From the NCBI GenBank assembly GCA_945878405.1, contig CAMCTJ010000003.1:1-64000 (forward strand): 64,000 nt of DNA, given 5' to 3'. Positions within the stretch are counted from its first letter, which is position 1. Each line of letters opens with the position of its first letter. Source of the stretch: Bdellovibrio sp. ZAP7 (lineage in GTDB: Bacteria > Bdellovibrionota > FAC87 > UBA2466). Shown one piece after another: positions 20,789 through 30,525 of the stretch. The notes below the pieces were generated by a model. It had not been told where the DNA came from, searched no databases, and worked only from the letters and a program-made list of their open reading frames with translations. The position numbers and the translations under genes were made by a program.

Positions 20789-20835
20789 GGCGCCCGCCTA
20801 CTTTACAGTAATTTTTGTAAAAATAAGCGGGCGCC
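20789..20835 (-). terminator. strong hairpin after parB, possible terminator
   Basis: GGCGCCCGC (20789-20797) and GCGGGCGCC (20827-20835) form a nine-pair GC stem around an AT-rich loop, seven bases after the parB stop. It lacks a T-run on the downstream side, so it may end parAB transcription only partly, or act in another way. It abuts the ATP synthase promoter. Confidence 0.5.
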
Positions 20836-20841
20836 GAATGG

Positions 20842-21741
20842 CTATACCGTTTGTTTGAGTTTATCTGCTAAGCGCATCAGATCATCGCGGTTAGCATAAG
20901 TGAATTGAATAAACCCATGATCCATGGACCCTACAATTTTCACCGGCGTTCCAAACACTCTTCGAAGATCGTCTTCGAGGTTTTTTAGGTGGATGTCCGG
21001 GGTAGCCGCTGTTTTGGACTCAGGTTTGTTTTTGGCGCGAACTGCCTGAGAAACCTGGCGCTCCGTGTCTCGAACCGATAACTTTTTCTTAATGATCAGA
21101 TCCCGAATCACCAGCTGTTCATCTGCCGATTCTAGCGAAAGAAGGGCTCGAGCATGACCCATGGTCAAGGCACCGCTCGCAATATCTTCTCTGATGACTG
21201 CTGGAAGCTTCAATAGGCGCAGAGTGTTAGCGATCGTTGTTCGCCCTTTACCCACGCGTTCAGCTATTTGTTCTTGAGAAATCTGAAACTCGTCCATTAG
21301 CTGTTGGTAGGCTATGGCTTCTTCGATACAGTTCAGGTCTTCTCTTTGGATATTTTCAATGATGGCCATTTCCAAAGAATTCTGATCTTCCGGCACATCT
21401 CTAATTACGACCGGAACCTGTTTCAAACCGGCTCTTTGCGCCGCGCGCCATCGGCGTTCTCCAGCAATAAGCTCTAAACGACCGTCTTTCCATCGGCAGG
21501 TTAGGGGCTGGATAATTCCGTGAATCTTGATGGATTCGGTCAACTCTTCGAGAGCTTCTTTTTGGAAAATTTTTCGTGGCTGATAGGTGTTGGGAACTAT
21601 CTTTTCAATATCACAAAGAAAAAAGTCTTTTCTGTTTTGTGATCCTGGCAAACCACCTTCTACTTTCGCATCGGGAATAAGAGAGGCAAGGCCTCGTCCC
21701 AAGGGAGATTTTTTCTTAATTTCACTATCCAATGAGGCCAT
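20842..21741 (-). CDS. parB: chromosome-partitioning protein ParB
   Basis: 299 residues from the ATG at 21741, which has the ribosome site GAGAAAGGA; an upstream in-frame ATG at 21765 lies inside parA and lacks one. ParB is a CTP-dependent clamp that loads at parS and spreads. The N-terminal motif GRGLASLIP (binding ParA), the CTPase motifs [23 protein letters not shown] and ENIQREDLN, the helix-turn-helix region ([19 protein letters not shown]) and the C-terminal dimerisation part are present in order. It overlaps the parA end by 17 bases. Three parS sites lie within 4 kb upstream. Confidence 0.96.
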   Translation of the reverse strand: MASLDSEIKKKSPLGRGLASLIPDAKVEGGLPGSQNRKDFFLCDIEKIVPNTYQPRKIFQKEALEELTESIKIHGIIQPLTCRWKDGRLELIAGERRWRAAQRAGLKQVPVVIRDVPEDQNSLEMAIIENIQREDLNCIEEAIAYQQLMDEFQISQEQIAERVGKGRTTIANTLRLLKLPAVIREDIASGALTMGHARALLSLESADEQLVIRDLIIKKKLSVRDTERQVSQAVRAKNKPESKTAATPDIHLKNLEDDLRRVFGTPVKIVGSMDHGFIQFTYANRDDLMRLADKLKQTV

Positions 21742-22606
21742 TTTCGATTCCTTTCTCAAGTTCAATTGCTATTGGCATTTCCGGCATAACTTCAATTTCT
21801 TCCGATTTCGCTTCTTCGGGTTTGACACCTTCAATTCGCTCAATCACTTCGCGCGCCAAGTTCAGGTAGCTCTGGGATCCTGTTGAGCTGATGTCATAAA
21901 GGATTACTGGTTTTCCATGGCTTGGGCTTTCCGAAAGTTTTACATTTCTAGGAATCACGGTATTAAAGACGCCACCCTGAAAATGATTCTTCACTTCTTC
22001 TCTGACTTGGCGGCTCAAATTGTTCCTTGAGTCAAACATCGTTAGAACTATGCCCAACTGACTTAAATTTCGGTTCAAGCCTTTTCTAATAAGCTCCGCC
22101 GTAGTTAAGAACTGGCCAAGCCCTTCCATTGCATAGTACTCGCACTGAAGTGGGATCAAATAATGCGTGGCAGCCGTCAACGCATTCAAAGTCAAAAGCC
22201 CTAGAGAGGGGGGGCAATCAATAAACACATAGTCAAACCCGCCAACAGGACTTTGGTTTAATTCTTCAATGGCATTCTTAAGGCGCATCTCTCGAGCAAT
22301 GGCTTGAACTAGTTCAATCTCCGCACCACTCAAATTATTATCTGCTGGGCAGACCTTTAAGTATTCCAAGTCGGTTGGATAAATGGCTTCCCGCATTGGG
22401 AGCTCGTCAATCAGAACATGGTAAATATTTTTATCGGTATAAACCCCTCTATCTACTCCAAGCCCACTGGAAGCATTTCCCTGAGGATCGAGATCGATAA
22501 GGAGAACCTTTCTCTCTGCTGCTGCAACCGACGCTGCCAAGTTTACAGCGGTGGTGGTTTTTCCTACGCCGCCCTTTTGATTAGAAATCGCGATGATTTT
22601 TGTCAT
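21725..22606 (-). CDS. parA: chromosome-partitioning ATPase ParA
   Basis: 293 residues from the ATG at 22606 ([13 protein letters not shown]), the usual beginning; the longer upstream frame would include its promoter. The deviant Walker A motif KGGVGKTTT with the signature lysine, the Walker A' [13 protein letters not shown] and the Walker [10 protein letters not shown] identify the chromosomal ParA/Soj family. ParA binds DNA non-specifically as an ATP dimer and moves ParB-parS complexes away from the origin. The C-terminus is extended by an acidic, Glu-rich tail of ~40 residues. parA and parB form one operon. Confidence 0.96.
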   Translation of the reverse strand: MTKIIAISNQKGGVGKTTTAVNLAASVAAAERKVLLIDLDPQGNASSGLGVDRGVYTDKNIYHVLIDELPMREAIYPTDLEYLKVCPADNNLSGAEIELVQAIAREMRLKNAIEELNQSPVGGFDYVFIDCPPSLGLLTLNALTAATHYLIPLQCEYYAMEGLGQFLTTAELIRKGLNRNLSQLGIVLTMFDSRNNLSRQVREEVKNHFQGGVFNTVIPRNVKLSESPSHGKPVILYDISSTGSQSYLNLAREVIERIEGVKPEEAKSEEIEVMPEMPIAIELEKGIENGLIG

Positions 22607-22642
22607 AAAGTTCTTTTTTTGTTGGGTGAAAAAGTCAGACAA

Positions 22643-22671
22643 TTTATAACAAAATATTAGAGGAGAGCCAA
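22643..22671 (-). promoter_or_regulatory. promoter of parAB
   Basis: TTGGCT (22666-22671) and TATAAA (22643-22648) on the minus strand are exactly 17 bases apart. They lie ~37 bases before the parA start, giving a leader of about 30 bases. Confidence 0.65.
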
Positions 22672-22744
22672 AAAATTCTTTCGCCACAATGAGTTAGCTC
22701 AAGTGGCCCGCCAGTTAAGCATTTCAAGGCGACTCTTTTTTAAG

Positions 22745-22760
22745 TGTTCCACGTGAAACA
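22745..22760. other. parS site 1
   Basis: TGTTCCACGTGAAACA matches the widely conserved 16-base parS sequence on which ParB loads. It lies between parA and rsmG, 27 bases before the second copy. Confidence 0.93.
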
Positions 22761-22783
22761 ATTTTTTTGGAAAAAGGGGGCCT

Positions 22784-23413
22784 TTATGTTCCACGTGAAA
22801 CAAACTGATAGGCAATTGCCCTTCTGGAACCGCAATCCAAGGGAAGGGTGTATCGCACCTCTTCTAGCTTTTTAAATCTTTTTGGTGGAGTTGGCTCTTC
22901 AGCCTGGCTCCCTATGTTTACAATAAGGACCGCTCCCTCAGACATTCGAGTAGACAAAAACTGAAAAAGCTCAGGAGGGGGCATAACAGCCCTAGCCAGA
23001 ATCAACCCGCCGTGCTTTTCTTCCGGCATCGATCCAGTCACCTCAACGTTTTCTAATTTTAGCTGGCCAACTACAGCCCCCAAGAATGTTTGTTTCTTTA
23101 AAAGCTTTTCGTACAGCCGAATATGGATCTCAGGGTTTCGAATAGCAAAGACCAAGCCGGGGAAACCGGCCCCGCTTCCCAAATCGCAGACCTGATTTCC
23201 CTGCAGAAACTTTTTTCCAAAATCCGAAATGAAAAGGCTGTCGCAAAAGTGGTTTGCAAAAGAAAGGTCAATCGACTTCTTGGAGACCAAGGCCATCTTT
23301 TCATTCCAGCTTCGCAAAACCGAAAAATATTCCTCATACTTTTCAACTTCGCTTGCGGTTAGAGCGGGCAAACTTCCTTGAAAGCTCTTAAATTGTTCTT
23401 TCAGTGGAAGCAT
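22784..23413 (-). CDS. rsmG: 16S rRNA (guanine527-N7)-methyltransferase RsmG
   Basis: 209 residues. Methylates G527 of 16S rRNA with S-adenosylmethionine. The SAM-binding motif [17 protein letters not shown] is clear, with the N-terminal helical region [13 protein letters not shown] and the later [14 protein letters not shown] segment. The start overlaps the end of mnmG by 26 bases, the conserved mnmG-rsmG arrangement near origins. Its final codons coincide with a parS site, so the C-terminal residues are partly dictated by the DNA element. Confidence 0.95.
   Translation of the reverse strand: MLPLKEQFKSFQGSLPALTASEVEKYEEYFSVLRSWNEKMALVSKKSIDLSFANHFCDSLFISDFGKKFLQGNQVCDLGSGAGFPGLVFAIRNPEIHIRLYEKLLKKQTFLGAVVGQLKLENVEVTGSMPEEKHGGLILARAVMPPPELFQFLSTRMSEGAVLIVNIGSQAEEPTPPKRFKKLEEVRYTLPLDCGSRRAIAYQFVSRGT
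22787..22802. other. parS site 2, inside the rsmG 3' end
   Basis: A second identical TGTTCCACGTGAAACA. Read on the minus strand it encodes Val-Ser-Arg-Gly-Thr, the last codons of rsmG, directly before the TAA stop. Confidence 0.93.
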
Positions 23414-25313
23414 GGCTGCTTGGACCTTTCTTTTTTAGGTGAAAAAGAAGCGCCGTTAGCGCTGCTGGAGTTACCCCGGGTATCTTGGCTGCTTCAGCAA
23501 GCGTACTGGGCCTGTGCTTGGACAGTTTTTCTTTGAGCTCGGTAGAAAGACCGATCACAGAACCAAAGTTGAACATTCCGGGGATGGCCGACTCTTTCAT
23601 TTTGGAGAGATGTTTGATTTCTTCTTTCTGAATCGAGATGTACCCCTCGTATTTTACTTCGATCTCAAGGGTCTCCTGGGTTGCTGGACTCAAGGGCTTA
23701 CGACACTCTTCGGGAAGGTGGTCTTTTCCCCAGTCCATAACTTGAGAAATCCCTACTTCTGGCCGCTTTAGAAGGTTGGACAGACTCTGTGCGCTCGTTA
23801 GGGGACTTGTTCCCAAGGACTCCAGGGACCGGGCCAGCTCTTCGCTGGGCTTTATGAAAATCTTCTTAAATACGCCCTGGAGACTGTCTATCTGGGCCTT
23901 TCTCTCAAGCATTTGCTGGTAGTTTTCTTCTGGAAGCAGTCCAATCTGATGTCCATAGGGGCTTAATCGCAGGTCTGCGTTGTCTTCCCGAAGAGATAAT
24001 CGATATTCAGCCCTCGACGTGAACATGCGGTAGGGCTCAGTTACTCCCAGCGTGGTTAGGTCGTCTAACATCACACCAATGTAGGATTCTGCTCGAGAAA
24101 GCACCAGTGCCGGCTCCGACCACGCTCTTCTTGCGGCGTTTATACCTGCAATGAGTCCCTGCGCTGCTGCTTCTTCATATCCGGAAGTGCCGTTTACCTG
24201 CCCAGCCAGGAAAAGACCTTCAACCTTCTTACATTCTAAAGAGGGTTTAAGCTCACGAGGATCAATACAGTCATACTCAACGGCGTAGCCATATCGAGCA
24301 AATTCGACTTGCTGGCAGCCTGGGATGGTTCTAATGAAGGCGTCTTGAACATCAGCAGGCAGACTGGTGGAAATTCCATTAGGATAAATCCAGTTAGAAT
24401 CAAGTGACTCCGGCTCGAAAAAGAGCTGGTGTCTGGGCTTTTCAGGAAATTTCACGACTTTGTCTTCAATTGAGGGGCAATATCTCGGACCAACCCCCTT
24501 GATGTTTCCACTATACAGGGGTGACTTGTGTAAATTATTCAAAATCACCTGGTGGGTCTTCTCATTGGTGTGAACCAGATAGCAGGATATCTGGGGCAGG
24601 GCGATTTGAGTGTTCCAAAAGCTAAACGTATAGGGAGGATTGTCACCAAACTGTTCTTCCATCTGAGTCCAGTCGATAGATTCTCTTAATAGCCTGGCCG
24701 GAGTCCCAGTTTTGAGTCGGCTAATGGTAAAGCCTAGCTCCGCCAAAGAGGAGGAAAGTCCCTGGCTTGCTTTCTCCCCGTACCGGCCCCCATCTGTTTG
24801 GTCAAAACCACAATGAATGAGCCCTCTCATAAAGGTGCCCGCTGTAATCACGATGTTTTGAGTTTGAATCTCGACCTTTTCCCCCTGGCTTTCCACTAAA
24901 AGCCCGCAGACCTTTCCGTCAGCAGTCGTAATCTCCTTCACTTCTCCTAGAAGCGTCTCCAGCTTTGGCTGAGCAGAAAGAATCTTCTGCATCCGACTCG
25001 CATATTCCTTTTTGTCAGATTGGCACCTCGAGGACTGAACGGCGCTGCCCTTTCGGGTGTTAAGCCGCTTGAATTGAATTCCCGTAAGATCGGCATTTCT
25101 GCCCATCTCACCGCCCAGAGCATCTATTTCCTTAACCAGCTGCCCCTTTCCCACGCCCCCAATCGATGGGTTGCAAGACATCTCGGCGCTTTTCAAGGGA
25201 TCCATCGTAATTAGAAGCGTTTCTCTTCCCATTCGGCTCGAGGCCAGGGCGGCCTCACACCCAGCGTGGCCGGCCCCCACTATTACAACTTCAAATTGTT
25301 TCACGTGGAACAT
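23388..25313 (-). CDS. mnmG: tRNA uridine-5-carboxymethylaminomethyl synthase subunit MnmG
   Basis: 641 residues from the ATG at 25313, preceded by GGAAAGTAAGGA; an ATG seven codons upstream is possible. MnmG is the FAD protein that works with MnmE to modify the wobble uridine of several tRNAs. The FAD motif [50 protein letters not shown] and [17 protein letters not shown] are seen, and the C-terminal helical domain follows. The first codons (Met-Phe-His-Val-Lys-Gln) are written by a parS site. The gene lies downstream of mnmE, its partner. Confidence 0.97.
   Translation of the reverse strand: MFHVKQFEVVIVGAGHAGCEAALASSRMGRETLLITMDPLKSAEMSCNPSIGGVGKGQLVKEIDALGGEMGRNADLTGIQFKRLNTRKGSAVQSSRCQSDKKEYASRMQKILSAQPKLETLLGEVKEITTADGKVCGLLVESQGEKVEIQTQNIVITAGTFMRGLIHCGFDQTDGGRYGEKASQGLSSSLAELGFTISRLKTGTPARLLRESIDWTQMEEQFGDNPPYTFSFWNTQIALPQISCYLVHTNEKTHQVILNNLHKSPLYSGNIKGVGPRYCPSIEDKVVKFPEKPRHQLFFEPESLDSNWIYPNGISTSLPADVQDAFIRTIPGCQQVEFARYGYAVEYDCIDPRELKPSLECKKVEGLFLAGQVNGTSGYEEAAAQGLIAGINAARRAWSEPALVLSRAESYIGVMLDDLTTLGVTEPYRMFTSRAEYRLSLREDNADLRLSPYGHQIGLLPEENYQQMLERKAQIDSLQGVFKKIFIKPSEELARSLESLGTSPLTSAQSLSNLLKRPEVGISQVMDWGKDHLPEECRKPLSPATQETLEIEVKYEGYISIQKEEIKHLSKMKESAIPGMFNFGSVIGLSTELKEKLSKHRPSTLAEAAKIPGVTPAALTALLFHLKKKGPSSHASTERTI
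25297..25312. other. parS site 3, in the first codons of mnmG
   Basis: TGTTTCACGTGGAACA, the exact reverse complement of the other two sites. On the minus strand it supplies codons 1-6 of mnmG apart from the first base of the ATG. Confidence 0.92.
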
Positions 25314-25318
25314 TTTCC

Positions 25319-26683
25319 TTACTTTCCTATGCAAAATTCTCCAAAAACCCTGTCCAATACATCCTCGGTTCCAACTTCGCCAACAACCAAATCAAGAGCC
25401 CTCGTTGCCTCTCTGTTTATTTCAGCCAGGTACTCAGGCAGTTCGTTTTTATCAAGCCGAACCAAAAGATCACTCATTAGCTCAAGTGCCCTTTCTAACC
25501 TGCCAGATTCAACTGCTGTGGGAAGAGGTCCCTGGCTTTCCTTTTTTGAAAGCTCGGCCTCCAGCTTTTCCCAAAGCTCATTGATGCCCTCGGCGGTTTT
25601 TGCAGAAAGCGGCTGAACGGACTTTCCATACCATTTCCCTTTCGGGGCCAACCATTGCTCTAAATCTTTTTTGTTCCACACAACCAAATGGGGTTTGTTT
25701 CCATATTTCTCAATCAGGTTCTCTTCATCAAGACTAATGCCCTGAGAACCATCCACAACCAAAATCCAGAACGCCGCGGCAGAAAGAAACCGCTCCCCGA
25801 GCTCTATACCTTCTTTTTCCCTGATCTCGAAGCTCTCCCGAAAGCCGGCCGTGTCGACAAGCTTCCATCTGCGACCCTGTACTTCGATGTCTTCTTCAAT
25901 AACGTCTCTGGTTGTTCCGGCCTCCTCATGAACGATTGCTCTATAGCGTCCCAAAAGCGCATTAAAAAGAGAGCTCTTTCCTGCGTTTGGTTTTCCGGCG
26001 AGAACCAGCCGGGGAATGACTGATCCATTCTTAAACCTCGAATATCGCTGAGTAATCTCTGAGCACTCATGGATAGTCTGAATAAGCGGGGCTTTTGCCT
26101 GACCAATCACATCCGAATATTCCTCAGAAAAATCAACCGCCGTATCTAAGATTGCCTGGGTTTTTAAAAGGTTTTCTCGAAGGCTTGCTATTCTTTCCGA
26201 TAAAGAACCGTCTTTTCTAGAATAAATCTGATCTAAATCGGCTGTGTCTTTGGCCAAATAGACATCGCCCAGGTTTTCCATGTCCATCGCTGAAATCTTT
26301 CCATTTAGGTGTGCACGGAAAGAAAACTCTCCGGGCTGGGCTGGAACCGCGCCGAAATAAAGTAGGGCCTCTTCTAATTTTCTAATGACTGGCTCTGAAC
26401 CATGACAATGAAATTCGACGCTATCCTCTCCTGTGTGAGAGTTGGGCCCAACAAAAACCAGCGCTAAACAATCGTCTATCTTTTTACCCCCTTGATCAAA
26501 AAGGGTCCCCATAACCATCGACCGCTTTCTCTCCAAAGGCTCTCCGGAGTATGGCTTGAAGAGCTTACTAGCAAGATCGATAGACTCGCGCCCGCTGACT
26601 TTTTCAATGGCAACGGCACAAGGCAGTCGCCCCGAGGCAAGCGCAAATATACTTTTGCTGGTTGTTAAGTTTTTTCTTAGCAC
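25319..26683 (-). CDS. mnmE: tRNA modification GTPase MnmE
   Basis: 454 residues from a GTG start. Domain order: N-terminal tetrahydrofolate-binding domain ([20 protein letters not shown]), helical domain, the inserted GTPase domain (P-loop [16 protein letters not shown], switch region [19 protein letters not shown], and VWNKKDLE for guanine recognition), and the C-terminal CIGK motif whose Cys is conserved in the family. It cooperates with MnmG, encoded next. The usual jag/khpB gene between mnmE and yidC is absent here. Confidence 0.97.
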   Translation of the reverse strand: MLRKNLTTSKSIFALASGRLPCAVAIEKVSGRESIDLASKLFKPYSGEPLERKRSMVMGTLFDQGGKKIDDCLALVFVGPNSHTGEDSVEFHCHGSEPVIRKLEEALLYFGAVPAQPGEFSFRAHLNGKISAMDMENLGDVYLAKDTADLDQIYSRKDGSLSERIASLRENLLKTQAILDTAVDFSEEYSDVIGQAKAPLIQTIHECSEITQRYSRFKNGSVIPRLVLAGKPNAGKSSLFNALLGRYRAIVHEEAGTTRDVIEEDIEVQGRRWKLVDTAGFRESFEIREKEGIELGERFLSAAAFWILVVDGSQGISLDEENLIEKYGNKPHLVVWNKKDLEQWLAPKGKWYGKSVQPLSAKTAEGINELWEKLEAELSKKESQGPLPTAVESGRLERALELMSDLLVRLDKNELPEYLAEINREATRALDLVVGEVGTEDVLDRVFGEFCIGK

Positions 26684-26717
26684 AACAAGAGCCTTTAAAC
26701 TTCTGGCCTTGCTTCTT

Positions 26718-28298
26718 TTAGGTGCTGGTTATTTGTGCCGGACTGGAAGCAGCGTTTTTATCCTTCATCATTACCTGCTGAAAAATCCCAAGAAGGGTGC
26801 TTACAAAAATATACATTGTGAGCCCCGAGGGTAGGTTGATCATCATGCCGCTAAAAAGAACCGGCATAAACATCATGACCTTTTGTTGTGCCGGATCCAT
26901 ACCTACAGCTGGTGTTAGTTTTTGCTGAACAAACATCGATACGCCCATCAATACTGGATAAATGTAATAGGGGTCTTTGGTGGAGAGATCCTGAATCCAT
27001 CCAAAAAAGGGCGCTTGAAAAAGCTCTATTGAGTTTCCCAAAACTGCGTATAGCGCAATAAAGACAGGTAACTGAACAAGCATAGGAAGGCAGCCGCCCA
27101 TGGGGTTGACTTTGTGCGTCTTAAATAGCGCCATCTGTTCTTGCTGCATTTTGGCGGGCTCGTCTTTGTACTTTTCTTTAAGCGACGCAATTTGTGGCTG
27201 TAGTCTCTGCATTGCCTTCATCGACTTCTGACTTTTTAGGGTGAGGGGATAGAAGAGCAGTCTGACCAGCACTGTAAGAAGAATGATTGCCACACCATAG
27301 TTGTGAACCACCCCGTAAAAAGCTCGGAGCAACCAAAGCAGGGGGTAGGCAAGCTTTGCGAAAGTCCCATAATCAATCAGCCCCAGCATTCGAGCCCCTT
27401 CAAGCTCGTGATAATCTTTTGCGCCAAGATAGTACCGGACCGGAATGGTAACTTCCTTTTGGCCCTCTTTGAGAACAAGGGGATATCGTAAATATGCGCC
27501 CACAAAGTCTTTTTGCTTCGTTAAAATAATATCGGGGTTGATTTCACCGCCGCCGTTTGCGGCAGCCATAGCAAAATACTTGTTTCCAAACGCAACCCAA
27601 GCCGTGTTTCCCTGTTCAACTTTTTCAGCATCTTCGATCTTGGCAATCGGGGTGCGCTTTAAAGATTCATTTTGATATCGAACCACTTCCCAGTTTTTTA
27701 GGGGGTGTTGTGTGTCCGTGGTGGCCTCTTTAGAACCCACGGGAATCATCAAAAAGCCCCAATCAGTTCGCTTTGTGTCTTTCGGTTTAACCGTAATTGT
27801 CGCATCCAAAAAATAACTATTTTCATTGAGGGTGAAGGTCTTCTCAACTTGGGCTACCGAATTTGCGAGCGAAAACCTTACTTGGTTCTTCTGCGAGCTT
27901 CTTTCATATTTTCCCGCGGTAAAGTCTCCCAACTTACTGTCGGTGAATAGGGCCTCAAGAGCGGGGCCGTTTTCCTCAACCGACAAAACCGACATGGATC
28001 CGGAATTTTTTTTGGGGGTTAGCCGATATTTTTTAGTTGTTGCTTCAACTGGCTTGCCACCAACATCAGAAAAGCTAACATCCAGCTTGCTGTTTTCCAG
28101 CATTACGTCTTTGCTCCAGCTTGCCTGTTTGATCTCAGACAGGTTCGCCGTTGCTTTGCTTGCTAATGGAAGACCGGTTGTACCGGAAGGACTCTCTATC
28201 TTTTTGTCTGGCGTGGGCGGAACGGGCGCAAACCACTTCATGTAAACAAACCAGATCCCGAAGCAAAGGGTAATTGCAGTCCACGTTCTAGCAGCCAT
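26718..28298 (-). CDS. yidC: membrane protein insertase YidC
   Basis: 526 residues. The Gram-negative form: an N-terminal membrane segment ([16 protein letters not shown]), a large periplasmic domain (about residues 40-315) and the conserved C-terminal insertase core with five membrane helices, including [21 protein letters not shown] with the functional Arg, and [21 protein letters not shown]. It inserts and helps fold inner-membrane proteins, such as the ATP synthase a and c subunits encoded elsewhere in the window. It overlaps yidD by 11 bases. Confidence 0.97.
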   Translation of the reverse strand: MAARTWTAITLCFGIWFVYMKWFAPVPPTPDKKIESPSGTTGLPLASKATANLSEIKQASWSKDVMLENSKLDVSFSDVGGKPVEATTKKYRLTPKKNSGSMSVLSVEENGPALEALFTDSKLGDFTAGKYERSSQKNQVRFSLANSVAQVEKTFTLNENSYFLDATITVKPKDTKRTDWGFLMIPVGSKEATTDTQHPLKNWEVVRYQNESLKRTPIAKIEDAEKVEQGNTAWVAFGNKYFAMAAANGGGEINPDIILTKQKDFVGAYLRYPLVLKEGQKEVTIPVRYYLGAKDYHELEGARMLGLIDYGTFAKLAYPLLWLLRAFYGVVHNYGVAIILLTVLVRLLFYPLTLKSQKSMKAMQRLQPQIASLKEKYKDEPAKMQQEQMALFKTHKVNPMGGCLPMLVQLPVFIALYAVLGNSIELFQAPFFGWIQDLSTKDPYYIYPVLMGVSMFVQQKLTPAVGMDPAQQKVMMFMPVLFSGMMINLPSGLTMYIFVSTLLGIFQQVMMKDKNAASSPAQITST

Positions 28299-28545
28299 TT
28301 AAATCCTCCAAAAAAACCTTGTTTTCGGGCACGAAATCGAGCCCCGCTTTACCCCAGGGGTGACACTTGAACAACCTTTTTGTCGTCAACCAAACACCCC
28401 TGAAAACACCATGCATTTCAACTGCTTGCGAGGCGTATGCGCTGCATGTGGGCTCAAAGCGACAAGTGCCCCCAACGCCTGAAGCGGCATGAAGAAAATG
28501 ACGCGCTCCTAGAAGGGCCGCCTTAACCGCGCTTTTGCAGTTCAT
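28288..28545 (-). CDS. yidD: membrane protein insertion efficiency factor YidD
   Basis: 85 residues. The family pattern is obvious: [38 protein letters not shown] and DFVPE. It is a small amphipathic membrane-associated protein that aids YidC-dependent insertion. It overlaps rnpA upstream by 23 bases and yidC downstream by 11, the conserved rnpA-yidD-yidC arrangement. Confidence 0.95.
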   Translation of the reverse strand: MNCKSAVKAALLGARHFLHAASGVGGTCRFEPTCSAYASQAVEMHGVFRGVWLTTKRLFKCHPWGKAGLDFVPENKVFLEDLNGC

Positions 28546-28867
28546 CGGTCCACCTTCTTAGTTCGCTGGCAACGTCGACTTTCTTCAGCTTTATCCACTT
28601 TTCTAAATCTCCCTCAAGGGCCACCACATGCACATCTACTTTGGGAATTCCTTCTCTCATTTCCCGATAGACTTCCCTCAGCAGCCTCTTGATTCGATTT
28701 CGATCCGTGGCCCTTTTCAAAACTTTTTTTGAAATAGAAATGCCTAATCGGCCAGCTCCGTTCTTTTTAAAGTAGAAGCCAAACCGATCCGTAAAATATT
28801 TCTGGTAGGGACGAAACCTAAAGTCAGATTTTTTTAGTAATCGAGCAGTCTTGGGAAACTTCGGCAA
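28523..28867 (-). CDS. rnpA: ribonuclease P protein component
   Basis: 114 residues from a probable TTG start ([16 protein letters not shown]). The signature RNR motif is present as [19 protein letters not shown], with the N-terminal [10 protein letters not shown] and the strand [13 protein letters not shown]. It binds the catalytic RNA of RNase P and helps it recognise precursor tRNA. It follows rpmH after six bases. Confidence 0.94.
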   Translation of the reverse strand: MPKFPKTARLLKKSDFRFRPYQKYFTDRFGFYFKKNGAGRLGISISKKVLKRATDRNRIKRLLREVYREMREGIPKVDVHVVALEGDLEKWIKLKKVDVASELRRWTDELQKRG

Positions 28868-28873
28868 CTTTGG

Positions 28874-29023
28874 TTACTTTCTAGCCACTTTTGGGGTCAA
28901 TCTCTTTCTGCCTTTGCGACGACGGCGTACCAAAACACTTCGGCCCGCTTTACGGCCGTTTCTCTTTAGAAATCCGTGTGTACGACGTCTCTTAGTCTTG
29001 CTCGGTTGGTATGTTCGCTTCAT
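28874..29023 (-). CDS. rpmH: ribosomal protein bL34
   Basis: 49 residues from the ATG at 29023, with ribosome site CAGGAG; longer readings upstream run through its promoter. [18 protein letters not shown] and the Arg/Lys-rich remainder are the bL34 signature. First gene of the rpmH-rnpA-yidD-yidC run, divergent from dnaA. Confidence 0.97.
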   Translation of the reverse strand: MKRTYQPSKTKRRRTHGFLKRNGRKAGRSVLVRRRRKGRKRLTPKVARK

Positions 29024-29048
29024 AATCCTGGCTCCTGAAAGAACTGAC

Positions 29049-29077
29049 ACCCTAATGAGGTTTCCTCGCCGTGTCAA
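29049..29077 (-). promoter_or_regulatory. promoter of rpmH
   Basis: TTGACA (29072-29077, minus strand) and TAGGGT (29049-29054) are 17 bases apart. The start codon is ~26 bases further on with a ribosome site in between. Confidence 0.55.
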
Positions 29078-29199
29078 CGAGCGCCTTTTCTTAACACTTT
29101 TCTTCGGTTTTTTTTCTGAGTTCGTTGCCAACCCGGAACTGTTTTGTTACTTCCCTTGTTCCCATAAACAACAAAAGCAACGTTTTCGTTCGGAAAAAC

Positions 29200-30501
29200 A
29201 TGGAAAATCTGGTCTGGGAAGAAATTAGGGGGAAGCTTAGAAGCAGTCTCGCACCACATATCTACCATTCCCTGGTTGCCCCTACTAATTGCAAACAGTC
29301 CGAAGACGGTGGCCTAGAACTAGACTTTGAAAACGAGTTTATTAAAGAAGCCTTTGAAGAAAAGTGCCTTCCGGCGATCAGAGACATCCTTAAGGAAATA
29401 AAAAAAGAGCAGGTTCGATTGGCTCTCCATGTACTTGGAACTGATCACGGATTTTTGGACTCTTCGGTTACCCTTACCAATCGAAACCCTTTTGACCCCA
29501 AATACACTTTCAATACTTTTGTGATCGGTAGCTCGAATCAGTTTGCCCATGCGGCTTGCCAAGCTGTCAGCCGCCAGCCAGGCCAAAGCTACAATCCTCT
29601 TTTTATTTTTGGGGGCGCCGGACTTGGCAAAACCCATTTGTTGCGAGCCATCGGACACGAGCTGTATCAAACCAAGCCCAACCTTCGAATTTTGTTTCTG
29701 ACTAGCGAGGCCTTCACCAACGAACTCATCCAGGCGATTCGAAATGAAAAAATGCGGGAGTTTCGAGAAAAATATCGAAATGGGTGTGACGTTCTTTTGT
29801 TAGATGATGTTCACTTCTTGGCCGGCAAAGAGAGAACCCAGGAAGAATTTTTCTACACGTTTAACTTTTTGCACGAGTCCAGAAAACAAATTGTGATCAC
29901 TTCGGACCGATACCCGAAAGATATTCACGGACTTGAAAATCGCCTTCAAACTCGATTTGAATGGGGCCTGGTTGCAGACGTCCAACCGCCTGAAATTGAG
30001 ACTCGAATTGCCATCTTACAAAACAAAGCCGAAAAGGAAGGAATTGTTCTTCCTGATGAGGTTGCCGCATATATTGCTTCTCTAGTCACAACAAACATTA
30101 GAGAGCTAGAGGGCTCATTACACAGAGTTCAGGCTTATGCCGCCCTAACTGGAGTAAAAATCACCCTTGAGCTCGCCAAACAAATCTTACGAGAAATTGC
30201 ACCGAAAACCCGTCATGAATTAACGCCCGAAGCGATCTTAAAAATCGTTGCTCTTCAGTTTGAAGTCAAAAGCGGGGATCTTAAAGCGGATAAGCGCACA
30301 CGAAATCTAACAATGCCCCGCCACATTTGTTGGTACCTACTGAGAAAACATCGCGGGATGTCTTACCCCCAAATAGCGGAATACTTTGGTGGAAAGGATC
30401 ATACAACCGTAATGCATGGTGTGAGCCGAATTACTGCTCTTCTTAAAAACGATCCGGAAATTCTCAAACACATGACCTCCATAGAAGGGCTTCTGCACTA
30501 G
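29200..30501 (+). CDS. dnaA: chromosomal replication initiator DnaA
   Basis: 433 residues from the ATG at 29200 (MENLVWEEIRGKL), the usual family start. Domain I (residues 1-80) loads helicase. Domain III is the AAA+ ATPase with Walker A FGGAGLGKTHLLRAIG, Walker B VLLLDDVHFLAGKERTQEEF, sensor 1 IVITSDRYPKDI and the arginine-finger region. Domain IV is the helix-turn-helix with the family signature GGKDHTTVMHGVSRI, which reads DnaA boxes. Domain II is short. The 176-base region between rpmH and dnaA shows no clear DnaA boxes, and dnaN is not the next gene; a box-rich region lies at 34.3-34.5 kb instead. Confidence 0.98.
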   Translation: MENLVWEEIRGKLRSSLAPHIYHSLVAPTNCKQSEDGGLELDFENEFIKEAFEEKCLPAIRDILKEIKKEQVRLALHVLGTDHGFLDSSVTLTNRNPFDPKYTFNTFVIGSSNQFAHAACQAVSRQPGQSYNPLFIFGGAGLGKTHLLRAIGHELYQTKPNLRILFLTSEAFTNELIQAIRNEKMREFREKYRNGCDVLLLDDVHFLAGKERTQEEFFYTFNFLHESRKQIVITSDRYPKDIHGLENRLQTRFEWGLVADVQPPEIETRIAILQNKAEKEGIVLPDEVAAYIASLVTTNIRELEGSLHRVQAYAALTGVKITLELAKQILREIAPKTRHELTPEAILKIVALQFEVKSGDLKADKRTRNLTMPRHICWYLLRKHRGMSYPQIAEYFGGKDHTTVMHGVSRITALLKNDPEILKHMTSIEGLLH

Positions 30502-30525
30502 CCCGCATTTCGCTATAATTAACAA
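30491..30525 (+). promoter_or_regulatory. leaderless-type promoter of the GT11 gene
   Basis: A perfect TATAAT (30514-30519) is followed by six bases and then the GTG start at 30526, so transcription should begin at or next to the start codon. No ribosome site is present. The -35 (TTCTGC, 17 bases upstream) is weak. Confidence 0.6.

Noticed and set aside
29024-29199. Possible origin between rpmH and dnaA
   Set aside because: I looked for TTATCCACA-like boxes and AT-rich runs; none with fewer than two mismatches was found, whereas the dnaN side is rich in them.
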